In this document: in pieces, positions 14,757 to 24,516 of the stretch
Numbering within the stretch: the stretch's first letter is position 1
How the letters are laid out: each line of letters begins with the position of its first letter
Notes under the pieces: model-generated
What the model was told of the DNA's origin: nothing
What the model saw: the letters and a program-made list of their open reading frames with translations, nothing else
The model's database searches: none
Translations under genes and position numbers: made by a program
From: Clostridia bacterium
Lineage (GTDB): Bacteria > Bacillota > DSM-521 > Neomoorellales > SLTJ01
Assembly: GCA_004347685.1 (NCBI GenBank)
Contig: SLTJ01000015.1
Location: 1 to 40,941, forward strand
DNA: 40,941 nucleotides
Direction: 5' to 3'

Positions 14757-17570
14757 GTGGCCGTACAGGGTTACCTGGCCCTGGTGCTGCATTCCCACCT
14801 GCCTTTTGTCCGCCACCAGCGCAGCCGGCGCCTGCAAGAGCGGTGGCTTTTTGAAGCTATCCACGAATGTTATTTGCCCCTCCTTGACGCCCTAGACCGG
14901 CTGGTGCAGGAAGGCGTCAACTTCAGACTCACGCTTTCCCTTTCGCCGCCGTTGATTACCATGCTGGATGACCACCTCCTTCAAGACAGGTTCAGCAGCT
15001 TCCTGGACGACCTCCTCGAGTTGAGCGCCAGGGAGATAGATTACCTGCACGCCAGCCCGGCGCTCCGTTCCGTGGCCGAGTTTTATCACCAGCGTTTCCT
15101 ACACTGGCACGAACTCTATCACCACCGGTACGGTGGGGACCTGGTAGGGGCTTTCGCCCGGTTGGCCAGGAGCGGAAACTTGGAATTGATCACCTCCGCC
15201 GCTACCCATGCCTACCTGCCCCTGGTCCACACCCCTGAAGGCCGGCACGCCCAGGTGGAAATAGCCCTGGAACTTTACCGCCGCCGTTTCGGCCGGGACT
15301 GCCCCGGCTTTTGGCTGCCGGAATGCGCCTTTACCCCGGGGCTGGATTCGTTGCTCAGAGAGTACGGGATCAGGTATTTTATCGTGGACACCCACTGTCT
15401 GGCCTATGCCGCCGGCTCTGAAGCGCCGGATATTATTTACCAGCCCCTGGCCTGCCCCGCGGGCGTGGCCGCCCTGGCCCGGGACCCGGAATCTTCCCAG
15501 AGTGTCTGGAACCGCTGGTCGGGCTATCCCGGGGATCCTGTTTACCGGGAGTTCTACCGGGACATAGGTTATGAGCGGGCCTATGCTTACCTGCGCCCCT
15601 ACCTGCCCCCAGGCGTTAGCAAGGCCGATACCGGGTTGAAATACTACCGTATAACCGGGGATACAGAGGCCAAGGAGCCCTACGATCCCGCGGCCGCAGC
15701 CCTGCGGGCCGGGGTCCACGCCCGCAACTTCATGTTCAACCGGGAAAAACAGGTCGAGTTCCTGGCCCGTAACATGCAGCAGCCGCCTCTGGTGGTTTCC
15801 CCGTATGACACGGAACTTTTCGGCCACTGGTGGTTTGAAGGCCCCATCTGGCTGGAGGAACTATGCCGGGCTGTAGCCGGGGAACAGGATACCCTGGCCA
15901 TGACCACCATCTCGCGTTACCTTGACGGGCACCCTCCGGCCCGAGAGGGAAATCCAGGCCTGGCCAGTTGGGGAGAGGGCGGCTACAGTCATGTCTGGCT
16001 TAACCCCAGCAATGACTGGATCTACCGCCACCTCCACCAGGCCGAGAAGACCATGGTCTATCAGGCCGCCACCTGGACTAACCCGCCGGAAATGACCCGG
16101 CGGGCCCTCAACCAGATGGCGCGGGAACTGCTGTTGGCCCAGGGCAGCGACTGGCCGTTTATCCTCAACGCCGGCACGGATACAGGTTATGCCACCCGCC
16201 GGGTGGTCAGCCACCTGCTCAATTTTTCCCGCCTCGCCCGGCAGGTCGAGGCGCAGGCCATAGATACCAAGTTCCTCACAACCCTGGAAGGCCAGGACAA
16301 CCTCTTTCCCTTCATGGACTACCGGGTTTACCGGCCGCGCCGGCCCATGCCGGCCTATGGCCCGCCGGCCTTTCCCCCGGCCGGCCCCAGACATGCGCGG
16401 GCCCTGATGCTCACCTGGGAGTACCCGCCCCGGGTAGTTGGCGGCATAGCGCCACATGTCCACGACCTTTCCGAGGCCCTGGCCCGACAAGGAACTGAGG
16501 TTGATATCATCACTATCGCCGAAGTCAATTCCGTCACCGTGGAGCATCGCCCACGGATACACATATACCGCCTGCCGGTATGGCCGGCCCACAGCAGTTC
16601 CTTTCGCGAGTGGGTCTTCCAGTTTAACCTCTCCATGCTGGACTTCCTGGAGAACAACGTCCCGGCCGGCCGAGCCCCTTGGCAGGTAATCCACGCCCAT
16701 GACTGGCTGGTGGCTTACGCGGCCGTCAGCTCGGCCCAGGCTTACGGTCTCCCCCTGGTGGCCACCATCCACGCCACTGAATACGGCCGTAACCACGGAG
16801 TGTTCACCGAGGAACAGCAAGCCATCCACCAGGTAGAGTCCTGGCTGGTGGGCCAAGCCGCCCAAGTTATCTGCTGCAGCCAGTATATGGCCAGGGAGAT
16901 AACCACGCTGTTCTCGCCTGCTGCCGGCAAGGTCCACATGGTGCCCAACGGAGTTGATTTGCCGGCGACGGGAGATGAGCTGCCGCCGGACGAAAGAAAC
17001 TGGCCGGACAATACCAGGCTGGTACTCTTTGTGGGGCGGCTGGTACCGGAAAAGGGAGTCCAGACGCTCCTGGCAGCCGCGCCCAGCGTCCTGGCCGGGC
17101 ACCCGGAAGCCCACTTTGTCATTGCCGGGAACGGCCCGTACGAGCCGGAACTGCGCCGGATGGCCTGGGACCTGGGCCTGGGCGACCGGGTAACCTTTGC
17201 TGGATTCGTCGGCGCCCGGACCCGCAACTGGCTCCTTTCCCGGGCTGAAATCTGCGTCTTTCCCAGCCTGTACGAGCCCTTCGGCATTGTCGCCCTGGAA
17301 GCCATGGCCGCCGGCCGGCCGGTGGTGGCCGCAGCCAGCGGCGGGCTGGCCGAAATCATTACCCATGGGCAGGACGGTCTCCTCTTTCCGCCGGGAAAAG
17401 CGCCGGCCCTGGCCGCCGCCCTCATCCAGTTGCTGGATGAGCCGGAACTGGCCCGGTACCTGGGCCGTCAGGGCCGGGAAAAGGTAAAACGGCTGTACAA
17501 CTGGGACGATATCGCCCGGGCCACCCAGGAGGTCTACAGCCTAGCCGTGACGGCCGGAGCGGCGAAATAG
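14757..17570 (+). CDS. GH57 1,4-alpha-glucan branching enzyme fused to GT4 glycosyltransferase
   Basis: Bifunctional cytoplasmic protein of 937 residues for alpha-glucan (glycogen-like) synthesis. Residues 1 to about 530 are a GH57/DUF1957 branching enzyme: HSHLPF, the nucleophile E189 in GFWLPECAF and the acid/base D351 in SPYDTELFGHWW all match family motifs. From about 549 a GT4 glycosyltransferase of glycogen-synthase type follows: WEYPPRVVGGIAPHVHDLS, FVGRLVPEKGV and the E-x7-E pair E840/E848 in EPFGIVALE. One chain could therefore extend and branch glucan; which sugar nucleotide it uses is not visible. GTG start follows GGAGG. A long open frame on the opposite strand is a GC-driven shadow. 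Confidence 0.93.
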   Translation: MAVQGYLALVLHSHLPFVRHQRSRRLQERWLFEAIHECYLPLLDALDRLVQEGVNFRLTLSLSPPLITMLDDHLLQDRFSSFLDDLLELSAREIDYLHASPALRSVAEFYHQRFLHWHELYHHRYGGDLVGAFARLARSGNLELITSAATHAYLPLVHTPEGRHAQVEIALELYRRRFGRDCPGFWLPECAFTPGLDSLLREYGIRYFIVDTHCLAYAAGSEAPDIIYQPLACPAGVAALARDPESSQSVWNRWSGYPGDPVYREFYRDIGYERAYAYLRPYLPPGVSKADTGLKYYRITGDTEAKEPYDPAAAALRAGVHARNFMFNREKQVEFLARNMQQPPLVVSPYDTELFGHWWFEGPIWLEELCRAVAGEQDTLAMTTISRYLDGHPPAREGNPGLASWGEGGYSHVWLNPSNDWIYRHLHQAEKTMVYQAATWTNPPEMTRRALNQMARELLLAQGSDWPFILNAGTDTGYATRRVVSHLLNFSRLARQVEAQAIDTKFLTTLEGQDNLFPFMDYRVYRPRRPMPAYGPPAFPPAGPRHARALMLTWEYPPRVVGGIAPHVHDLSEALARQGTEVDIITIAEVNSVTVEHRPRIHIYRLPVWPAHSSSFREWVFQFNLSMLDFLENNVPAGRAPWQVIHAHDWLVAYAAVSSAQAYGLPLVATIHATEYGRNHGVFTEEQQAIHQVESWLVGQAAQVICCSQYMAREITTLFSPAAGKVHMVPNGVDLPATGDELPPDERNWPDNTRLVLFVGRLVPEKGVQTLLAAAPSVLAGHPEAHFVIAGNGPYEPELRRMAWDLGLGDRVTFAGFVGARTRNWLLSRAEICVFPSLYEPFGIVALEAMAAGRPVVAAASGGLAEIITHGQDGLLFPPGKAPALAAALIQLLDEPELARYLGRQGREKVKRLYNWDDIARATQEVYSLAVTAGAAK

Positions 17571-17746
17571 ACTCCCGCCGTATAGACGGTCACGTGCCGC
17601 ACTGGAGCCGGTACCCCGGTGCCAAGAGCGGGATGAAAAGCTCTGGCCTCCTGCCTCCCACCTATATTTTATGGCAGGATTCTACGCCGGCGGAGCGAAC
17701 AGAGACAGACATGAGCCAGCTCCGGCTTGGAGAAGGGGGAGGAAAA

Positions 17747-19762
17747 ATGCCCAGAAAACTCGTCCTGGGTAACGGCCGTATGTTGCTGAATTTCGATGCC
17801 GGCCTGAATATCCGTGACTTCTTCTATCCTTACGTAGGCCAGTGGAATCACATCGGCGGCCACAAAAATTCCTTTGGTATCTGGCTGGAAAGCCAGTTTG
17901 CCTGGTGTGACGACCCGGAATGGGATTATACCGTCACCTACGAAAAGAACTGCCTGGTCACCCGGATAACCGGGTGGCACAAGAAGCTGGAAATCGGCGT
18001 GGAGATCAACGATGCCGTGCACTACAACGATTGCATCTACTTGAAGCGGGTAACCGTCCGCAACCCGTATAACTACCGGCGGGTGGCCATGCTTTTTTTT
18101 ACCCATGACTTCAGCATCCAGGAGAGCGACATTGGCGATACGGCGGTATATGACCCCTTACTGGAGGCCGTATACCATTATAAGCGGAACTTCTATTTCC
18201 TGGCCAACGGCCGCGCCCAAAACCGCGGCCTGCTCCAGTTCAGCACCGGGGTAAAGCGGTTCGGAGGGGCCGAAGGGACCTGGCGCGACGCCGAGGACGG
18301 TATTTTGGAGGGGAACCCCATCGCCCAAGGCTCAGTAGATTCCACCATTGGCCTGCGGCTGGAGTTGCCGCCTAACGGCGAGGTTACCGCCTACTACTGG
18401 CTAGTCTGTGGTCGCAACTACCAGGAAGTGCGGCAACTGAACCAGTACGTGCTGGACGAAACGCCGTCAGGTCTCCTGCGCCGCACCCGCGCCTATTGGC
18501 GCAACTGGCTTCGCGCCTCCCGGCCACCCCAGAGCAATCTGCCGGCCGAGGTTCTCGACCTGTACCATACCAGCCTGCTGATAATCCGCACCCACATGGA
18601 CCAGCGCGGCGCCATCATCGCGGCGGCTGACTCTGACATCATGCAGTTCAACCGCGATCATTACGCCTACGCCTGGCCCCGGGACGCGGCTTTCATAGCC
18701 ATGGCCATGATCAAAGCCGGCTACCCGGAAAGCACGGTGCCTTTCCTCCAGTTCTACGCTGATGCCATCACCGAGAAAGGCTACCTGTTACATAAGTACA
18801 ACCCGGACGGCACGGCCGGCTCAAGCTGGCACCCCTGGTACGCCGAGGGCCAGATCCAAATACCGATACAGGAAGACGAAACGGCCCTGGTGCTCATTGC
18901 CCTTTGGCAGCATTACCGCCGGGAACGCAACCTGGAATTCTTGCTCAGCCTGTACCGGTCCCTGGTGGAACCGGCCGCCGAGTTCATGGACGGATACATA
19001 GACGAAGAACTGGATCTCCCGCAAGAGAGCTACGACCTGTGGGAAGAAAAACGCGGGATTTGGACCTTTACCGCCAGCGCCGTCTACGCGGCCCTCATGG
19101 CCGCGGCCCAGATAGCCCACCTGGTCGCCGACGACGGGCAGGCGGCCCGTTACCGCAACACAGCGGCCAGGATCAAGCGGGGCATCCTGCGCTACCTGTA
19201 CGACCCAGAAACCGGGCATTTCATCAAGGGCCTGCGCCGGAATCCCGACGACAGCCTAACGCGTGATATGAGTCCCGAGAGCAGCGTCATGGGGGTCTTT
19301 ATCTTCAATCTCCTTTTGCCCGGTGATCCCAGACTCGTGGGCACCGTGAGGTACATAGAGAACAACCTGCTCAACCACCAGCCTAACGGCGGGGTGGCCC
19401 GCTACGCGGGCGACCGCTATTTCCTGACCCCCGGCAACGAAGGCCTCCCGGGTAACTCCTGGATAATCTGCACCCTATGGCTCGCCCAGTGGTATATCGC
19501 CGCCGCCCGGTCCCTGGCCGAGCTCGACCGGCCACTGGAACTCTTGCGGTGGGCGGCGACGATCGCCGGCCCGACAGGGATTCTCCCGGAGCAGATAAAC
19601 CCATTGACTGGAGAGCACCTGTCCGTCTCGCCCCTGACCTGGTCCCACGCTACCTTGGTGGAGACGGTGGTCAACTATGCAAAAAAGTACCACCAGCTTA
19701 ACGAGCGCCTGCAATGCGAAATACCAACCGCTGGCGGGCCCGGATTGATGGGGGTCGGCTAG
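17747..19762 (+). CDS. GH15 glucoamylase-type glycoside hydrolase
   Basis: Intracellular hydrolase of 671 residues, no signal peptide. The N-terminal half is the beta-sandwich of prokaryotic GH15 enzymes; the catalytic (alpha/alpha)6 barrel starts near 260. Motifs include YAWPRDAAFIAMAM, the general acid region DLWEEKRGIWTF (E433/E434), GNSWIICTLWLAQW and the base E615 in LPEQINPLTG. It should release glucose from alpha-1,4 or alpha-1,6 glucans, or cleave trehalose as some GH15 members do. ATG at 17747 follows AGAAGGGGGAGG; in-frame starts further upstream (to 17594) lack support. It follows the synthase/branching fusion and would supply glycogen breakdown. Confidence 0.9.
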   Translation: MPRKLVLGNGRMLLNFDAGLNIRDFFYPYVGQWNHIGGHKNSFGIWLESQFAWCDDPEWDYTVTYEKNCLVTRITGWHKKLEIGVEINDAVHYNDCIYLKRVTVRNPYNYRRVAMLFFTHDFSIQESDIGDTAVYDPLLEAVYHYKRNFYFLANGRAQNRGLLQFSTGVKRFGGAEGTWRDAEDGILEGNPIAQGSVDSTIGLRLELPPNGEVTAYYWLVCGRNYQEVRQLNQYVLDETPSGLLRRTRAYWRNWLRASRPPQSNLPAEVLDLYHTSLLIIRTHMDQRGAIIAAADSDIMQFNRDHYAYAWPRDAAFIAMAMIKAGYPESTVPFLQFYADAITEKGYLLHKYNPDGTAGSSWHPWYAEGQIQIPIQEDETALVLIALWQHYRRERNLEFLLSLYRSLVEPAAEFMDGYIDEELDLPQESYDLWEEKRGIWTFTASAVYAALMAAAQIAHLVADDGQAARYRNTAARIKRGILRYLYDPETGHFIKGLRRNPDDSLTRDMSPESSVMGVFIFNLLLPGDPRLVGTVRYIENNLLNHQPNGGVARYAGDRYFLTPGNEGLPGNSWIICTLWLAQWYIAAARSLAELDRPLELLRWAATIAGPTGILPEQINPLTGEHLSVSPLTWSHATLVETVVNYAKKYHQLNERLQCEIPTAGGPGLMGVG

Positions 19763-19885
19763 GAGGCCGCCTGTAAACTCCGCCTGGCTTTGTCGGGCTA
19801 GCCGACAGGTCGCTACGTACCGCAAAGATACGCTCCGCTCGCGTACATGCGTCGCCCGTTGCGCAAAACGTTATGAGTCTTGTTC

Positions 19886-20461
19886 TCAATAACCGGGCAC
19901 GAGCAGCTCAAAGAAGGCCTGGGGGTGGGCGCAGGCCGGGCACGTCCCCGGGGCCTCGGGGCCCTCATGGATGTAGCCGCAGTTGCGGCAGCGCCATTTC
20001 ACCCCGGCGTCGCGCTTGAAAACACGGCCCTGTTCGATATTGGCCAGCAGCGCCAGGTAACGTTCCTCGTGTCCCTTCTCGGCCACGGCAATGGCCCGGA
20101 AAACAGCCGCGATATCGCCGAAGCCCTCGACCGCGGCCGTAGCCGCATACTCCGGATACATGCTGGTGTGCTCGAAGTTTTCGCCGGCGGCCGCCGCCTT
20201 CAGGTTGTCCCGAGTCTGGCCGATTACCCCGGCCGGGAAAGCGGCAGCAATCTCCACCTCGCCGCCCTGGAGAAACTTGAACAGGCGCTTAGCGTGCTCC
20301 TTTTCGTTATCGGCCGTTTCCAGGAAGAGGGCGGCAATCTGTTCGTAGCCCTCCTTTTTGGCCTGGCTGGCGAAATAGGTGTAGCGGTTCCGAGCCTGGG
20401 ATTCACCGGCAAAGGCGGTCAGCAAGTTGCGCTCGGTACGGGTACCCTTTAGTTCCGGCAT
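19886..20461 (-). CDS. rbr: Rubrerythrin
   Basis: Peroxide-reducing rubrerythrin of 191 residues. The N-terminal ferritin-like four-helix bundle carries diiron ligands in [31 protein letters not shown] and [11 protein letters not shown]. The C-terminal rubredoxin domain has [12 protein letters not shown] and [13 protein letters not shown], giving the usual Fe(Cys)4 site. ATG at 20461 follows GGGAGGTTGAG; the in-frame extension to 20527 is not conserved in type. It stands alone on the minus strand, divergent from the 2-oxoacid oxidoreductase operon across 221 bases. Confidence 0.95.
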   Translation of the reverse strand: MPELKGTRTERNLLTAFAGESQARNRYTYFASQAKKEGYEQIAALFLETADNEKEHAKRLFKFLQGGEVEIAAAFPAGVIGQTRDNLKAAAAGENFEHTSMYPEYAATAAVEGFGDIAAVFRAIAVAEKGHEERYLALLANIEQGRVFKRDAGVKWRCRNCGYIHEGPEAPGTCPACAHPQAFFELLVPGY

Positions 20462-20682
20462 AATCTCAACCTCCCTGTTTAGATCTACCATTATGGCTTT
20501 CGCCAAACGGATATATTTTCCTTCCATGGCTTTGGATATTTTTACCCTGAAAAACCCACCTTATCCCGAGACTCAAAGCAGGAAATGGCGCAGGTATGTT
20601 GAATTACATCTTCAGGCTACCACTAAATAGTTATTGTTCCTATCTAGAAGTTGAAAAGCCTTACCTGGAAAGGAGAGATCTG

Positions 20683-21621
20683 GTGAAGGAAATCCGCATC
20701 CACGGCCGGGCTGGTCAGGGGGCTATCACCACAGCCACCTTGCTGGCCCAGGCAGCCTTTATGGAAGGCAAGTACGCTCTAGCCTTCCCCCATTTTGGGG
20801 CCGAGCGCATGGGCGCGCCTCTTAATGCCTACGTCCGCCTCAGCCAGACCCCCATCCGCCTCCGTACCCAGATAACCCGGCCGGATTACCTCCTGGTGCA
20901 GGACGCTACCCTACTGCGGGGCTTTGCCGTGACGGCCGGCCTGAAAGAAGGGGGCACGGCGGTGATAAATGACCCTCGCCTTCCGGCCGCACTCGGATTA
21001 CACTCAGACGCGGCCTGCCACATCGTCACGGTACCGGCCGGCCGCATTGCCGAGGAATGCATCGGCCGGGCCGACCGGGCCAACACCGCCCTGCTGGGCG
21101 CCTTTGCCGCAGCTACCGGCGAGATCGGGCTGGAGGCCCTGGAAAAGGTCATCGCCGACCGGTTCGGGGCCCGGGCCGGGGAAAAGAACATTGCCGCCTT
21201 GCGCCGTGGTTATAACCACGTGCGGGAAACCCCGGACACCAGCCTATCGGCCACGGGCGCCACGGCCGCCGGCCAGGCACCTGCCGGCCAGGGCGGGCCT
21301 CCCGTACAGCTTACCGTAGGGGTAGTGGCCCGGCCAGGGACCAGCCGCAAAAACCTCACTGGGAGCTGGCGGGTGGCTGACCGGCCCCAGTTCCTGCACC
21401 GGAAATGTACCGCCTGCGACCTGTGCGCCCTGGCTTGCCCGGAAGGCTGCATTGCCAGTGAGGGGAAGAACAACTACTGCCCGGATTACGACTACTGCAA
21501 GGGCTGCGGGGTATGCGTCACCGTATGCGCGGCCGGGGACATCATCATGGTGCCTGAGGAAAACGGCCAGCCGTGTATTCCCGGCCAGCCCCCAGCCAGC
21601 CCCAGAGAGGGAGTGGAATAG
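20683..21621 (+). CDS. 2-oxoacid:ferredoxin oxidoreductase, fused gamma and delta subunits
   Basis: 312-residue fusion of PorG and PorD. Residues 1 to about 185 are the gamma subunit (IRIHGRAGQGAITTATLLAQAA, GAPLNAYVRLS). From about 225 the delta subunit adds two [4Fe-4S] clusters: CTACDLCALACP and CKGCGVCVTVC, flanked by the long FLHRKCTAC lead. The linker is Ala/Gly/Pro-rich. It works with PorA and PorB to oxidise a 2-oxoacid such as pyruvate to acyl-CoA with ferredoxin reduction; substrate is not resolved. GTG at 20683 follows AAAGGAGA. One base separates its stop from the porA start. Confidence 0.92.
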   Translation: MKEIRIHGRAGQGAITTATLLAQAAFMEGKYALAFPHFGAERMGAPLNAYVRLSQTPIRLRTQITRPDYLLVQDATLLRGFAVTAGLKEGGTAVINDPRLPAALGLHSDAACHIVTVPAGRIAEECIGRADRANTALLGAFAAATGEIGLEALEKVIADRFGARAGEKNIAALRRGYNHVRETPDTSLSATGATAAGQAPAGQGGPPVQLTVGVVARPGTSRKNLTGSWRVADRPQFLHRKCTACDLCALACPEGCIASEGKNNYCPDYDYCKGCGVCVTVCAAGDIIMVPEENGQPCIPGQPPASPREGVE

Positions 21622-21622
21622 G

Positions 21623-22807
21623 ATGGCCAAGGAAATCCTAGAAGGATCGCGGGCCGTGGCCCGGGCGGTAGCCATGTGCCGGCCGCAGGTAATCGCCGCC
21701 TATCCCATCACCCCGCAAACACATATCGTGCAGGAACTGGCGCAATTAGTAGCCGATGGCGAGCTGGCCGCCGAGTACGTCAACGTGGAGAGCGAACATT
21801 CAGCGGCCTCGGTGATCCTGGGGGCCAGCGCCGCCGGGGTCCGGGTCTACACCTCTACCACCTCCCAGGGCATGCTCTTGATGAACGAAGTGCTCTATAA
21901 CCTTGCTGGGCTACGCCTGCCGGCGGTAATGACCTGCGTCAACCGCGCCGTCAGCGCCCCGCTGAACATCTGGAACGACCACCAGGACTCCATTTCCGTG
22001 CGGGACAGCGGCTGGATGCAGTTCTACGCCGAAAACAACCAGGAGGCGGTAGACCTCCTGCTCCAGGCCTACCGGTTGGCCGAGGATCACCGCGTCCTCC
22101 TGCCGGCCATGGTCTGTATGGACGGGTATATCCTCTCCCACGCCTGGGAGGTGGTGGACATACCCACGCCGGCTGCGGTGGACACCTTCCTGCCGCCGTA
22201 CCCCCCACTTTACCGCCTGGACACAGAAAACCCGCTTACCTTTGGGGCCTACGCCGAGCCGGACAAGTATACGGAAACCAGGTATATGATGCAGGAGGCC
22301 ATGAACCGGGCCCTGGAGGTGCTCCCGGAAATCCAGGCTGACTTTGCCCGCATCTTTGGCCGGCGGTATCAGGGGCCCGTGGAAGGCTACCGGCTAGAGG
22401 ATGCGGAAACCGTCTTTATCGGGATGGGATCTACTATGGGCACGGTCAAAGAAGCGGTAGATGCCCTACGGCAGCAGGGAGAAAAGGTGGGCGCCGTGCG
22501 GCTGATCGCCTACCGTCCCTTCCCGGCCCAGGCCCTGTACGCGGCCCTGCAGCGCGTCCGCCAGGCCATTATCTTTGACCGCGCCGTTTCCCTGGGCAGC
22601 GGCGGCCCCCTGGCCACCGAAGTCAGGGCCCTGTTCCAGTCCGCACCGGATTGCCCGGCCATCAGCAGCGGCTTTCTTGGCCTGGGAGGCCGGGATGTTA
22701 CCGAGGAAACCGTGATTAACGCCTATGCGCAGACACGCGGCCGGACGGTTCAGGGGATCTTCTTTGACCTGCGCCATGACGTCGAGATGGAAGGGGTGGA
22801 AGGCTAA
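21623..22807 (+). CDS. porA: 2-oxoacid:ferredoxin oxidoreductase alpha subunit
   Basis: Alpha subunit of 394 residues. The pyrimidine-binding domain begins with AYPITPQTHIVQELAQ, followed by EYVNVESEHSAASVILGAS, which carries the glutamate that activates thiamine pyrophosphate. STTSQGMLLMNEVLYN and NIWNDHQDSISVRDSGW are typical of pyruvate-type enzymes. Domain II at the C-terminus shows FIGMGSTMGTVKEAVD and the RLIAYRPFP step. The gene starts one base after porGD stops and is followed at one base by porB, so all three are one translational unit. Confidence 0.93.
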   Translation: MAKEILEGSRAVARAVAMCRPQVIAAYPITPQTHIVQELAQLVADGELAAEYVNVESEHSAASVILGASAAGVRVYTSTTSQGMLLMNEVLYNLAGLRLPAVMTCVNRAVSAPLNIWNDHQDSISVRDSGWMQFYAENNQEAVDLLLQAYRLAEDHRVLLPAMVCMDGYILSHAWEVVDIPTPAAVDTFLPPYPPLYRLDTENPLTFGAYAEPDKYTETRYMMQEAMNRALEVLPEIQADFARIFGRRYQGPVEGYRLEDAETVFIGMGSTMGTVKEAVDALRQQGEKVGAVRLIAYRPFPAQALYAALQRVRQAIIFDRAVSLGSGGPLATEVRALFQSAPDCPAISSGFLGLGGRDVTEETVINAYAQTRGRTVQGIFFDLRHDVEMEGVEG

Positions 22808-22808
22808 C

Positions 22809-24011
22809 ATGGCTATCATGGAGGACCATCTCTTTGCCCCCGGACACACAGCCTGCTCCGGCTGCGGTCAGGCCCTGGCCGTGCGCCTGGTGCTCCGGGC
22901 CGCCGGCAGCAACGTTATTATAGCCAATGCCACGGGGTGCCTGGAAATCTTCAGCTCCAACTACCCCTATTCTTCCTGGGAAGTGCCCTGGATTCACTCC
23001 CTGTTCGAGAATACGGCCGCCGTAGCCTCTGGCATCGAGGCGGCCCTGAGAATAACCGGCCGACTGGGAAATACCAAGGTCATTGCTCAAGGCGGGGACG
23101 GCGGCACGGCCGACATCGGCTTCGGCTCCCTCTCCGGCATGCTGGAGCGCGGCCATGACGTTCTCTATGTCTGCTACGATAATGAGGCCTATATGAACAC
23201 CGGCATCCAGCGCAGCGGCCTCACCCCCTATGCGGCCAGCACCACCACCAGCCCAGCCGGGAAACAATCCTGGGGTAAGCCCCAGGGCAAAAAGGACATG
23301 GTAGGTCTGGCCCTGGCCCACGGCGCTCCCTATGTGGCCACGGCCTCAGTGGGGTATCCCCATGACCTGGACCGGAAGGTGAAGCGGGCGCTGGAAATAA
23401 CCGGCCCCAAGTATCTCCAAATTCACTGCCCCTGCCCGCTGGGCTGGCGGCACGATACCTCCCTGACCATCGAGATCGCCAAGCTGGCCGTGCAGAGCGG
23501 CCTCTTCCCACTCCTGGAGTTCCGGGACGGTGAACTCGTGCAGGCGCATAAAATCAGCCGGCCCAGGCCCGTTGAGGAGTACCTGCGGCCCCAGGGCCGG
23601 TTCGCCCACCTCTTCGCCGGTGAGGCCGGCCAAGAGCAAATTGCCGCCATCCAGCAGATCGCCGAGCGGAATATAGCGCGCTACGGCCTGCGCCGGCAGG
23701 AGCGGACGGCGGCCAAGGTCCCGGCCACTGCCGGAGAAGTGACGACTGAGGAAAAGGCAGCCAGAGACCGAGAAAGGGTTTTTACGGCGGCCGAACTGGC
23801 CGGTTTTGACGGCCGCGAAGGCCGGCCGGCCTACCTGGCCTATCAAGGTCTAGTCTATGACGTGAGCGGCAGCAGCCTGTGGCCTGACGGCGACCACCAA
23901 GGGATGCACCAGGCCGGCGAGGACCTAACCGCAGCCATGGCCGATGCCGGCCACGGCGACGAGATCCTGGCCCAGTTCCCGGTGGTGGGCCGGCTGGCCC
24001 GGGACATCTAA
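22809..24011 (+). CDS. porB: 2-oxoacid:ferredoxin oxidoreductase beta subunit fused to cytochrome b5-like domain
   Basis: Protein of 400 residues, about 90 longer than a normal PorB. Residues 1 to about 312 are the beta subunit: Fe-S ligands C16 and C19 (HTACSGCG), C44 (ATGCLE) and CPC near 200. The thiamine pyrophosphate motif runs GDGGTADIGFGSL to DNEAYMNTG. After a charged linker, residues about 323-400 match the small clostridial cytochrome b5-like heme/steroid-binding domain (FTAAELAGFDGREGRPAYLA, VYDVSGSSLW, DHQGMHQAGEDLT, AGHGDEIL, FPVVGRL), with histidines that could bind heme. The fusion is in one uninterrupted frame. It may link the enzyme to an extra heme or small-molecule ligand; this is inference. 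Confidence 0.9.
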   Translation: MAIMEDHLFAPGHTACSGCGQALAVRLVLRAAGSNVIIANATGCLEIFSSNYPYSSWEVPWIHSLFENTAAVASGIEAALRITGRLGNTKVIAQGGDGGTADIGFGSLSGMLERGHDVLYVCYDNEAYMNTGIQRSGLTPYAASTTTSPAGKQSWGKPQGKKDMVGLALAHGAPYVATASVGYPHDLDRKVKRALEITGPKYLQIHCPCPLGWRHDTSLTIEIAKLAVQSGLFPLLEFRDGELVQAHKISRPRPVEEYLRPQGRFAHLFAGEAGQEQIAAIQQIAERNIARYGLRRQERTAAKVPATAGEVTTEEKAARDRERVFTAAELAGFDGREGRPAYLAYQGLVYDVSGSSLWPDGDHQGMHQAGEDLTAAMADAGHGDEILAQFPVVGRLARDI

Positions 24012-24030
24012 AAGAGGAGGTATGTGCGAA

Positions 24031-24363
24031 ATGAAGTGGCGGTGCCAAGTATGCGGTTATGTTCACGACGGCGAAGAAGCTCCGGAAAAATGTCCTAAGT
24101 GCGGTGCCGGCAAGGATAGGTTTGCGCAGGTGGCTGCTGACGAGGCTGGCCTCATTGACCGTTCCCGCCGCACCAACGACCTGCACCTGCAGCTCAGCGC
24201 CCTGCTGGACAAGGTGGCGACAGCGGCCCAGGAAGGAATTGATGACAACCTAGACCCGGGCTGCGTCAACGTATTTAAGAAAGCAGCCGTGGCGGCCACG
24301 GAAATCAAGCAGATGATCAAGGCGGAAATCCAGACGCATATCAGCAAGGGCAAGTGGGGTTAA
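24031..24363 (+). CDS. Rubredoxin-like domain protein
   Basis: 110-residue protein. The N-terminus is a rubredoxin-type Fe(Cys)4 domain like that of rubrerythrin (CQVCGYVHDGEEAPEKCPKCGAGKDRF). The remaining 70 residues are predicted helical and lack ferritin-type ExxH ligands. ATG at 24031 is favoured by AGAGGAGG ten bases upstream; ATG at 24022 would lie too close to it. It follows porB by 19 bases and starts a run of small redox genes. Likely an electron carrier for peroxide or superoxide reduction. Confidence 0.85.
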   Translation: MKWRCQVCGYVHDGEEAPEKCPKCGAGKDRFAQVAADEAGLIDRSRRTNDLHLQLSALLDKVATAAQEGIDDNLDPGCVNVFKKAAVAATEIKQMIKAEIQTHISKGKWG

Positions 24364-24516
24364 GTCCCTCTTACTCCTGCCGGACGGCTGGGTCTGCCCG
24401 GCTTGCGCGGCCGGTAAGGACGAGTTCAGCGCGGGGGTACTAAATAGGAGCGAAGGGAGGATATTGCCCCATAGCTGGCGAAAAGCTTATTCTATTGCCT
24501 GAAGGAGTGAGGTTAC

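Noticed and set aside
15861-17366. 501-codon open frame opposite the GH57-GT4 fusion
   Set aside because: It mirrors strong coding sequence with intact catalytic motifs on the plus strand; a long antisense frame is expected in GC-rich genes.
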